Positions 1 to 8,204 of a stretch of DNA of 51,497 bases are shown here, one piece after another. Source of the DNA: Hyphomicrobiales bacterium (GTDB lineage Bacteria > Pseudomonadota > Alphaproteobacteria > Rhizobiales > Aestuariivirgaceae); contig JALVSR010000016.1 of NCBI GenBank assembly GCA_027024225.1, forward strand, positions 1-51,497, written 5' to 3'. Below the pieces are notes generated by a model that made no database searches, was not told where the DNA came from, and worked only from the letters and a program-made list of their open reading frames with translations. The stretch's first letter is position 1; each line of letters starts with the position of its first letter. The translations under genes were made by a program, and so were the position numbers.

Positions 1-122
1 GTTGGGCGGGGCGCGGGGCGGTGGGTGGTCTTTCATGCTATTCCTGAGTCAGCGCTTGAATCACTTTCTCAGGAAGTTGAATCGAAATCTTTCGTTAACC
101 ATGAAATGAGGCGGGCAAACAG

Positions 123-887
123 TCATTTATCCACGCTTTCGGATTCATCTTGTTCATTCCGTGCAATTGCTTTCTCAATCAGCGCCCTCAATTCCCGCGC
201 GTCCGTCACCGCGCAGGCCGCGGCGTCGTTGTTGAAATAGGCGAACACGCGCTTGCCTTCGCCTGCCAGCGCCGCCAGTTCCTGCGCCGGCGTCAAGAGC
301 TGCTCACGGCCATAGCATTCGCCCCGCATGCCCGTGCCATGAAAGCGCCAGTAGGTAACATCGGCCGTGGTCACGTGCGGCACGTTCATGCCGCCGTGGT
401 CATGCACGCAAAACACGCAGCCGTGTTCTTCCAGAAGGTCAAAGACCTCCCGCGCAAACCAGCTCTCGTGCCGGAACTCGAACACGTGCGTGAAGCCCTC
501 CGGCAGCTCTTTCAGGAAGGCGCGCAGCCGCGTGAGATCCGCCTTCAGGTTGGGCGGCAGCTGATACAGAACCGGCCCCAGCTTCTCGCCCAGGTGGATT
601 ACGGCATCGAAGAAGTTCTTCAGCGGTTCGGCGCAGTCCCACAGCCGCCGGATGTGGGTGATGATCCGGCTGGCCTTCACCGCGAACAGAAAGTTTTCCG
701 GCGCCCGCGCCGCCCACTCGATAAAGCGTTCTGGCTCCGGCAGGCGGTAGAAGGTGGCGTTCAGCTCCACCGTGTTGAAGTGCTGCGCATAATATTCAAG
801 CCATCCGCCGGGCTTCACCTCGCGCGGATAGAACCTCCCCCACCACCAGCGATAGGAAAAGCCGGAGGTGCCGATGCGAATGTCCAT
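123..887 (-). CDS. DUF72 (YecE-like) family protein
   Basis: ORF MDIRIGTSGFSYRWWWGRFYP...LNATFYRLP...FLFAVKASRIITH typical of DUF72. Confidence 0.9.
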   Translation of the reverse strand: MDIRIGTSGFSYRWWWGRFYPREVKPGGWLEYYAQHFNTVELNATFYRLPEPERFIEWAARAPENFLFAVKASRIITHIRRLWDCAEPLKNFFDAVIHLGEKLGPVLYQLPPNLKADLTRLRAFLKELPEGFTHVFEFRHESWFAREVFDLLEEHGCVFCVHDHGGMNVPHVTTADVTYWRFHGTGMRGECYGREQLLTPAQELAALAGEGKRVFAYFNNDAAACAVTDARELRALIEKAIARNEQDESESVDK

Positions 888-1040
888 GCGCAGCCTCTCG
901 CCGTTTCACCACGCGTCCGGAAAATTCTCGTGCGCCCGCGGGACCGCCCCCAGGACGCGCTTTTCATTGGTCAGATAGGCGCCGCAAAATGTGTTCGCCA
1001 CCCGCGGGGGTGAAATCGCAGGCGTAAACTGAAGGGAGTC

Positions 1041-1952
1041 TCATTCCTTCAGGAAGGCTGCGATGGCGTCCGCCACGTCTTCCGAGGCGAAGTCGGTGAA
1101 AAAATGATCCGCTCCCTCGATCACCGCCAACTGCACCTTCTTGCCATCGGCCAGTGACTTCACCCGCTCGATGAGGTCGGGAAAGATCTCGTCTTCCGGC
1201 GTGGCGATCACCAGAACCGGCACGGGCAGTCTGGGCAGCAGCGAGGGCGTGTCGAACTCCTGCCTTGGCGCATGGTAGCTCAGGAAAGCCTTTGCCGTGC
1301 CCGTGGCGTCCTTGCAATAGATCAGCCCGCGCCAGTTCACCGGCTCGTCGCCGCGCCCGGCTTTCAGCAGGGTGTGCGCGGCCTCAAGCGCCACGTCCAG
1401 CTTCATGCCGAAGCGCTTCTCGTATTTCTCCGCCGCCTTTTTCGCGTCATGGGTCATGGGCGCCAGCAGCACGGCCTTCTTCACCGCCGGGTCGTGCCGC
1501 CGCAGCAGGTAGAGCGCCACCTGGTTGCCCCCGCGCGAATGCCCCAGCACCCAGATGGTTTCCGCCCCCTGTTGCTTGAGCCAGTCCACCCAGGCGGCGA
1601 TTTCCTCCACCGCGTCGTCGTGCAAATGGCGGATGGGCTGGTTGCAGTCGAACATGCCCTTGCGCCGGTCCATGCCCAGCGAGAGGGTGATGGCCAGCGT
1701 GTTGATGCCGCGTTTCTTCAGGTTTTCCTGCAGGTCGGCGATGGTCTGCATGCGGTGGTGACCCAGCGTGCCATGCACCATCAGCAGCACGCCATCCTTC
1801 AGCGACTTGCCTTCCGCCAGCTCCAGGTTGCCCAGCAAGGTGAGGTTGGCGAGCTTCAGTGCCACTTCCCTCGCCTGCGCGGGCGCGAAGGCAAGCGCGG
1901 GCAGCAGCACGAGCGCCAGCAGCCATGCGCGCAGATGGGTGATGATGCCCAT
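1041..1952 (-). CDS. Secreted alpha/beta hydrolase
   Basis: Signal peptide MGIITHLRAWLLALVLLPALAFAPAQA; MVHGTLGHH; nucleophile elbow GHSRGG; C-terminal GADHFF. The internal Met is preferred over the 2015 start because of the signal peptide. Confidence 0.75.
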   Translation of the reverse strand: MGIITHLRAWLLALVLLPALAFAPAQAREVALKLANLTLLGNLELAEGKSLKDGVLLMVHGTLGHHRMQTIADLQENLKKRGINTLAITLSLGMDRRKGMFDCNQPIRHLHDDAVEEIAAWVDWLKQQGAETIWVLGHSRGGNQVALYLLRRHDPAVKKAVLLAPMTHDAKKAAEKYEKRFGMKLDVALEAAHTLLKAGRGDEPVNWRGLIYCKDATGTAKAFLSYHAPRQEFDTPSLLPRLPVPVLVIATPEDEIFPDLIERVKSLADGKKVQLAVIEGADHFFTDFASEDVADAIAAFLKE

Positions 1953-2085
1953 GATCGTTTCCTCCCATGATTCTTCGTGAGGTCTGTGGTTTCGGGCGAT
2001 TATGGCCCGGCGCACGTGCGGGAGGAAATGAAAAACACGTCAGCAGCTACGGGAAAAGGTTACGTGGCGCGAACTGCCGGGTGTC

Positions 2086-2829
2086 TCAGTCCTTATCCAC
2101 CAGCAGCCAGCGGTCGTCGATAAGCCGTTCCTGCGGCAGGAAGCGCTCCTTGTAGCTCATCTTCGGCGATCCGGGCACCCAGTAGCCGAGATAGACGTAA
2201 TCCAGCCCCATGCGCGAGGCGCGCAGAACGTGCTCCAGGATCATGTAGCTGCCCAGCGAGCGCTTCGGCAGATGCGGCGCGTAGAAGGAATAGACCATGG
2301 ACAGCCCGTCGTCGTGCACGTCCGTCAGGCAGCAGGCCAGCAACTCGCCCGCGGGGCCTTCATCGGTGTCGATGCGGCGGCGATAGGTAATCAGCCGGGT
2401 ATCGACGAAGGTTTCCTCCACCATGGCGGCGAAGTCCAGCATGGTCATGCTGGCCATGGAGCCATCGCCGTGGCGCGATTCGATATAGCGGCGAAACAGG
2501 CGAAACAGCTCGCGATTCACCTGCGGCGGGCGTTCCTCGGCCACGAGGTCGGCGTTGCGGCGGATGATGCGCCGCTGGGTGCGGTTGGGGCGGAAGCGCG
2601 CCACCGGAATGCGCACCGAGATGCACGAAAGGCAGCCATCGCACGCCGGCCGATAGGCGATGTTCTGCGAACGGCGAAAGCCCGTGCGCGTGAGCACGTC
2701 GTTCAGGCCCGCCGCCTCCAGCCCCACCAGGTGGGTGAACACCTTGCGCTCGCGGCGGCCCGGCAGATAGGGGCATTCGCCCTCCGCCGTGATGAAGAAC
2801 TGGGGAAAACTCTGCCGCTCGATACTCAC
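2086..2829 (-). CDS. bpt: Aspartate/glutamate leucyltransferase (arginyl-tRNA--protein transferase family)
   Basis: ECPYLPGRRERKVFTHL, FRRSQNIAYRPACDGCLSCISVRIPV, YLGYWVPGSPKMSYKERFLP. Confidence 0.93.
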   Translation of the reverse strand: MSIERQSFPQFFITAEGECPYLPGRRERKVFTHLVGLEAAGLNDVLTRTGFRRSQNIAYRPACDGCLSCISVRIPVARFRPNRTQRRIIRRNADLVAEERPPQVNRELFRLFRRYIESRHGDGSMASMTMLDFAAMVEETFVDTRLITYRRRIDTDEGPAGELLACCLTDVHDDGLSMVYSFYAPHLPKRSLGSYMILEHVLRASRMGLDYVYLGYWVPGSPKMSYKERFLPQERLIDDRWLLVDKD

Positions 2830-2963
2830 GTATGCCTCCCGTTCCCGCGCGATGTTCCGCCACGCGACAAGGCCGTTGGGTGAATCGGTTCGTTGCCGAT
2901 TATAAGAAAGGCACCGGCGGCCTCAAGCGAAAGTGCCACCCTGTTCGCAACTCCTTCTGGGAG

Positions 2964-3200
2964 GCGGAAAGGGAGAGCGGGGAGGGCCGAAGCGATGCGC
3001 TTGTGAGCAAGAAACAAGGCCCGCTCCCCCACCCAACCACCTTGCCCACAATATCGGGTGGTTGGGAGGGGGAGCGGGCCGGAGCGATGCACTTCCGTGC
3101 AAGAAAGCCCTCTTCCCCTCCCGGCCACCTGGCTTCACAATTTGGGTGGCCGGGAGGGGGCGAGGGCTGGAGCGACGCACCTCCGTGCAAGAAAATCCCG
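2964..3200. repeat. Intergenic repeat array: long hairpins separated by a conserved GGAGCGAYGCACYTCCGTGCAAGAAA linker
   Basis: Hairpin 1 arms 3018-3041/3057-3080 (23 of 24 paired); hairpin 2 arms 3107-3129/3145-3167 (21 of 23 complementary by eye); linkers at about 2989-3014, 3081-3106, 3169-3194. Confidence 0.85.
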
Positions 3201-3265
3201 TGGTCGGGCAGGGGAGTGGTCCGGCGCCGCCCGCGCCCTGACGCAAAAAAGGAGAGACAAACGAG

Positions 3266-4171
3266 ATGAACACCAGCACCAACACGACATACAGGATCGC
3301 GTGGATCGGTCTTGGCGTGATGGGTTTTCCCATGGCCGGGCACCTGGCGCGAGCGGGGCACGAGGTGACGGTATTCAACCGCACCCGAGAGAAGGCCGAA
3401 CGCTGGGTGAATCAATTTGCCGGAAAGCTGGCGCAAACGCCTGAAGAAGCGGCGGAAAACGCCGATTTCGTGATTGCCTGCGTCGGCGCCGACGATGACT
3501 TGCGACAAGTCACCGTGGGCAAGCGTGGCGCTTTTCATGGCATGAAGGAAGGCGCGGTGTTCATCGATCACACCACCACCTCGGCCGAGGTGGCGCGCGA
3601 GCTGGCGGCGCAGGCGGCGTCGCGCGGATTTCACTTCATCGACGCGCCGGTGTCCGGCGGCCAGCAGGGCGCGGAAAACGGCGTACTGACCATCATGTGC
3701 GGCGGCGAAGAGGCGGCATACCTGCGCGCCGAGCCGGTCATGAGCACGTATGCCCGACAGGTGCGGCTGATGGGCCCTTCCGGCGCGGGCCAGCTCACCA
3801 AGATGGTGAACCAGATCTGCGTTGCCGGGCTCATACAGGCGCTGGCCGAGGGCATTCATTTCGCCAAACGCGCCGGCCTTGACGTCGAGGCGGTGCTGGA
3901 GGTGATCTCGAAGGGCGCGGCGGGCAGCTGGCAGATGGAAAACCGGGGATCCACCATGGCCCGCGGCGAGTTCGATTTCGGCTTCGCCGTGGACTGGATG
4001 CGCAAGGACCTGGGCATCTGCCTGGCCGAAGCGCGCCGCACCGGCGCATCATTACCCGTCACCGCACTGGTGGATCAGTTCTATGCCCAGTTGCAGGCCC
4101 TTGGCGCCGGCCGGCTGGATACCTCCAGCCTCATCCGCCTGCTGGAGGAGGTGCGCCGAGATCCTTCGTGA
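3266..4171 (+). CDS. NAD(P)-dependent oxidoreductase, 3-hydroxyisobutyrate dehydrogenase family
   Basis: IAWIGLGVMGFPMAGHLARAGHEVTVFNRT; FIDAPVSGGQQGAENGVLTIMCGG; GAGQLTKMVNQ with catalytic Lys. Confidence 0.92.
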   Translation: MNTSTNTTYRIAWIGLGVMGFPMAGHLARAGHEVTVFNRTREKAERWVNQFAGKLAQTPEEAAENADFVIACVGADDDLRQVTVGKRGAFHGMKEGAVFIDHTTTSAEVARELAAQAASRGFHFIDAPVSGGQQGAENGVLTIMCGGEEAAYLRAEPVMSTYARQVRLMGPSGAGQLTKMVNQICVAGLIQALAEGIHFAKRAGLDVEAVLEVISKGAAGSWQMENRGSTMARGEFDFGFAVDWMRKDLGICLAEARRTGASLPVTALVDQFYAQLQALGAGRLDTSSLIRLLEEVRRDPS

Positions 4172-4273
4172 GGCGCATTCCGGATGTGCCGGAAGGGGTT
4201 TGTGTCTTTTCGTTCATGCATCCCCAAGGGGCGGAAAGCCGGTGCGCGCCCGCTGGCGAGGCGCCAAGGATGG

Positions 4274-4301
4274 TTGAAAATGCGCTCTGATATCCCCATT
4301 T
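4274..4301 (+). promoter_or_regulatory. Candidate RpoH (sigma-32) heat-shock promoter of lon
   Basis: TTGAAA (4274-4279), 14-nt spacer, CCCCATTT (4294-4301), about 240 bp upstream of the lon ATG. Confidence 0.6.
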
Positions 4302-4542
4302 CGTGACGTGAAACACGCAAAACCGGCTCCGCTGACGCCATTCAGGCGCCCGGAAAGGAAAAGAAACATAACGTGTGCAGGAATCGACCGCTTTTCTGGT
4401 CATGCTCCAAAAGGAGCGGCATACTGAAACCATGATTCCACTCTGCCGTGGCTTTTTTCAACCTGTCCGGCAGGCTGGAGGCGGGGCGGAGAAAGCGGGC
4501 CGGAAAATGCACGCGGCAACGTAAGGGAAACAGGCGAATATC

Positions 4543-6972
4543 ATGACGGACAATCCCATCAACATTCCGGAAGACACCACCGAGGAGCGGCTTCCCGTTT
4601 TGCCGCTGCGCGACATCGTGGTCTTTCCGCACATGATCGCGCCGCTGTTCGTGGGGCGCGAGCGCTCCATCAAGGCGCTGGAAGAGGCGATGAGCCGCGG
4701 TCGGCGCATTCTGCTGGTGGCGCAGAAGAACCCGGCCGACGACGAGCCGCGGCCGGAAGACATCTATTCGGTAGGCACCATCGCCCAGATAATGCAGTTG
4801 CTCAAGCTCCCCGACGGCACCGTGAAGGTGCTGGTGGAAGGGGGTGCGCGCGCGCGCATCAAGGAATACGTGCGCACCGATGACTACTTCGAGGCCGAGG
4901 TGGAGCTCATCGAGGAGACGCTGGGGGACGAGCGCGAGACGGAAGCGCTGGTGCGCACCATCGTCGATCAGTTCAAGACCTACGCGCGGCTCAACAAGAA
5001 AGTGCCGCAGGAGGCGCTGGAGTCGGTGGTGAACATCGACGATCCGGCCAAGCTGGCGGACACCATCGCCGCCCATCTGTCGGTGAAGCTGGCCGACAAG
5101 CAGGAAATCCTGGAAATCGGCAACATCACCGAGCGGTTGCAGAAGGTCTTCGCCGTGATGGAGGGAGAGATCTCCGTCATGCAGGTGGAGAAGCGCATCC
5201 GCAACCGCGTGAAGAAGCAGATGGAGAAGTCCCAGCGCGAGTACTATCTGAGTGAGCAGATGAAGGCCATTCAGAAGGAGCTGGGCGGCGAGGGCGAAGA
5301 CGAGCTGGCCGAGCTGGAAGAGCGCATCAAGAAGACGAAGCTCAGCAAGGAAGCCCGCGAAAAGGCGGAAGCGGAGCTCAAGAAGCTGCGCCAGATGAGC
5401 CCGATGTCGGCCGAGGCCACCGTGATTCGCAACTATCTCGAATGGTTGCTCTCGCTGCCCTGGGGCAAGTGCTCGCGCGTGAAGAAGGACCTCGAATATG
5501 CCCAGAAGGTGCTGGATGCCGAGCACTACGGCCTGGAAAAGGTCAAGGAGCGCATCATCGAGTATCTGGCCGTGCAGCAGCGCGCCAACAAGCTGCGCGG
5601 GCCCATCCTGTGCCTGGTCGGCCCGCCGGGCGTGGGCAAGACCTCGCTGGCGCGCTCCATCGCCAAGGCCACCGGGCGCAAGTTCGTGCGCATGTCGCTG
5701 GGCGGCGTGCGGGATGAAGCCGAGATTCGCGGGCATCGCCGCACCTACATCGGCTCCATGCCCGGCAAGATCATCCAGTCCATGAAGAAGGCGGGCACCT
5801 GCAACCCGCTGTTCCTGCTGGACGAGATCGACAAGATGGGCATGGACTACCGCGGCGATCCGGCGGCGGCCCTGCTGGAGGTGCTGGACCCGGAGCAGAA
5901 CAGCACCTTCATGGACCACTATCTGGAGGTGGAATACGACCTGTCCAACGTAATGTTCGTCACCACGGCGAACACGTTGAACATCCCGGCGCCGCTGCTG
6001 GACCGCATGGAGCTGATCCGCATCGCCGGCTACACCGAAGACGAGAAGATGGAGATCGTGAAGCGCCACCTGCTGCCCAAGGCCATGAAGAGCCACGGGC
6101 TGAAGAAGGGCGAGTTCTCCATTTCCGACGAAGCGCTGCTTGACGTCATCCGCCTCTATACGCGCGAGGCCGGTGTGCGCAACCTCGAGCGCGAGATCAA
6201 CAAGCTGGCGCGCAAGGCGGTAAAGGAGCTCGTTACCGGCAAGAAGAAGTCGGTGCGCGTCACCCGTCGCAACCTGGAGAAATACCTGGGCGTGCCGCGC
6301 TATCGCTTTGGCGAGATGGAAGAGGAGGACCAGGTGGGCGTGGTCACCGGCCTGGCCTGGACCGAGGCCGGCGGTGAGCTTTTGACCATCGAGGCCGTGG
6401 ACATGTATGGCCGCGGCAAGATGACGGTCACGGGCAATCTGCGCGACGTGATGAAGGAGTCCATCGCCGCCGCCTCGTCCTACGTGCGCTCCCGCGCGCC
6501 GCAGTTCGGCATCAAGCCGACGGTGTTCGAGAAGAAGGATATTCACGTGCACGTGCCGGAGGGCGCCACGCCCAAGGACGGCCCATCGGCCGGTGTGGCC
6601 ATGGTCACGGCCATCGTCTCGGTGCTTACCGGCATCCCGGTGCGGCGTGACGTGGCCATGACCGGCGAGATCACGTTGCGCGGCCGCGTGTTGCCCATTG
6701 GCGGGCTGAAGGAAAAGCTGCTGGCGGCCCTGCGTGGCGGCATCAGGACGGTGCTGATACCGGAAGAGAACGTGAAGGACCTGGCCGAGATTCCGGACAA
6801 CGTGAAATCGCGGCTGGAGATCGTGCCGGTGAAGCACGTGGATCAGGTCATCGAGCGGGCGCTGGTGAAGAAGCCCGAGCCCATCGAGTGGGACGAGGAA
6901 GCCGAGGAAGCCGCCCGCGCCGCCGCCATGAAATCAGCTGATTCCGAACCGGCGGGTGCGCCAGCCCACTGA
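4543..6972 (+). CDS. lon: ATP-dependent endopeptidase La
   Basis: [76 protein letters not shown]; catalytic Ser in [11 protein letters not shown]. Confidence 0.99.
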   Translation: MTDNPINIPEDTTEERLPVLPLRDIVVFPHMIAPLFVGRERSIKALEEAMSRGRRILLVAQKNPADDEPRPEDIYSVGTIAQIMQLLKLPDGTVKVLVEGGARARIKEYVRTDDYFEAEVELIEETLGDERETEALVRTIVDQFKTYARLNKKVPQEALESVVNIDDPAKLADTIAAHLSVKLADKQEILEIGNITERLQKVFAVMEGEISVMQVEKRIRNRVKKQMEKSQREYYLSEQMKAIQKELGGEGEDELAELEERIKKTKLSKEAREKAEAELKKLRQMSPMSAEATVIRNYLEWLLSLPWGKCSRVKKDLEYAQKVLDAEHYGLEKVKERIIEYLAVQQRANKLRGPILCLVGPPGVGKTSLARSIAKATGRKFVRMSLGGVRDEAEIRGHRRTYIGSMPGKIIQSMKKAGTCNPLFLLDEIDKMGMDYRGDPAAALLEVLDPEQNSTFMDHYLEVEYDLSNVMFVTTANTLNIPAPLLDRMELIRIAGYTEDEKMEIVKRHLLPKAMKSHGLKKGEFSISDEALLDVIRLYTREAGVRNLEREINKLARKAVKELVTGKKKSVRVTRRNLEKYLGVPRYRFGEMEEEDQVGVVTGLAWTEAGGELLTIEAVDMYGRGKMTVTGNLRDVMKESIAAASSYVRSRAPQFGIKPTVFEKKDIHVHVPEGATPKDGPSAGVAMVTAIVSVLTGIPVRRDVAMTGEITLRGRVLPIGGLKEKLLAALRGGIRTVLIPEENVKDLAEIPDNVKSRLEIVPVKHVDQVIERALVKKPEPIEWDEEAEEAARAAAMKSADSEPAGAPAH

Positions 6973-7040
6973 ACGGCGGCGGACGAAGGGGCGTGCCGCT
7001 TGCGACGGGCTTCCTTCACGTCTTCACGAAGTTGAACGAA

Positions 7041-7078
7041 AAGGGTCACAGGTAGCGTTTTTGCCGCCTGTGACCCTT
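7041..7078 (+). terminator. Perfect 12-bp hairpin downstream of lon
   Basis: AAGGGTCACAGG-14 nt-CCTGTGACCCTT; no clear U-tract, so the terminator role is uncertain. Confidence 0.45.
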
Positions 7079-7397
7079 GTCTCTTGGCAACGCTCGCTGG
7101 CGGAATGACCGTTTTTCGGGATATTGAACCGGGAAACGCCTTGACTCGCCATGGAGAAGTTTGGCAAGCCACGAGGGTGAACGTCGCTTGCCGCCTTCGT
7201 TCTTTTGGCGTGCGAGTTCATGGAACATGCGATAGCCAGCCAGAATGGACAAGTTATCGCTTGGGGGCGTCGTCCGGCGGGTGTTGGATAACGGAACACC
7301 ACCGGGACGGCATTTGTCTGTGAGGGCGGCCTGCCGTACAGACCGGGGGCGTGTCGTCCTGTGGTTTTTCCAACCCAGATGCGAAAGGGACAATGAA

Positions 7398-7670
7398 ATG
7401 AACAAGCAGGAACTGGTTGCCAAGGTGGCGGAAAAGGCAGGCCTGACCAAGGCCCAGGCGCAGGCGGCGCTGGACGCTTGCATCGAGGTCGTGGTGGAAG
7501 AGCTCAAGAATGGCGGCGAGGTGCGCCTGGTTGGATTTGGCACCTTCTCAGCGCCCATGCGCCCGGAGCGCAACGTGCGCATTCCCACCACCGGCGAGAC
7601 GAAGACGCTGCCGGCCATGCGCGTGCCCAAGTTCAAGCCCGGCAAGGGCCTGAAGGACGCCGTGAACTGA
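7398..7670 (+). CDS. hupB: HU family DNA-binding protein
   Basis: MNKQELVAKVAEKAGLTKAQAQAALDACIEVVVEELKNGGEVRLVGFGTFSAPMRPERNVRIPTTGE; the start is internal to ORF 7245..7670; lon-hup order. Confidence 0.95.
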   Translation: MNKQELVAKVAEKAGLTKAQAQAALDACIEVVVEELKNGGEVRLVGFGTFSAPMRPERNVRIPTTGETKTLPAMRVPKFKPGKGLKDAVN

Positions 7671-8063
7671 CCTGGACGCCGCCCGTATTGCATCGGTTGT
7701 CGGCCCCCTGGCGGGGCCCGGCGCGTGCGGATGGTGTTCCGCAGACAAAAGCCGGGAGGGAAGAGCACCATTGCGGCCAATGGCCGGCGGGGCTTTTCCT
7801 TCCGGCCATCGCCAATCGGTCATGCCTTGCCGCCTTGGCCGACGACAAGGACCTCACGCCGTTTGCCGCACGTCGTTTTCTTCGTCCCCGCCCCTCATGC
7901 CCGGAAGGTGGGGCCTCCCGCATGCCTCCCGCAAGCTGAACCGATTGCCGGCTGCTTTCCTTTTTCGGAGTCCCCATCTTGCGAATCGCTTGGGCGGACG
8001 ACGCGGAAGACCGGCTCCCGCATTCACCTCCACGTGGTCGAAGAATGCCGGCGCTTCGCGCGC

Positions 8064-8183
8064 TCAGCGCGCCCGGCAGGATAGCCATGCGGTGATGAAT
8101 CCCGTGAGCGCCGCCAATATCATCCACAGCCAGTAATGCGCCGGGACCATCATGAAGTCCTTGAAGTTCCAGAACTGATCCAT
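8064..8183 (-). CDS. 39-aa single-TM small protein (not in the ORF track)
   Basis: Reverse-strand translation MDQFWNFKDFMMVPAHYWLWMILAALTGFITAWLSCRAR*; SD-like GGGAGGCGAAAGG immediately before the ATG; 21 bp after the stop of the OmpA-family gene. Confidence 0.6.
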   Translation of the reverse strand: MDQFWNFKDFMMVPAHYWLWMILAALTGFITAWLSCRAR

Positions 8184-8204
8184 CCTTTCGCCTCCCTGTG
8201 CCGC

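Noticed and set aside
2900-3859. 319-aa minus-strand ORF through the hairpin repeats
   Set aside because: Translates the repeat array plus antisense of the HIBADH-like gene; open only because the repeats are GC-rich.
4342-6837. 831-aa minus-strand ORF opposite lon
   Set aside because: His/Leu/Arg/Gly-rich antisense frame of a clear lon gene; no domain signature.
7671-8060. Searched for tRNA genes after lon-hup (a common alphaproteobacterial arrangement)
   Set aside because: No cloverleaf signatures seen; only GC-rich hairpins.
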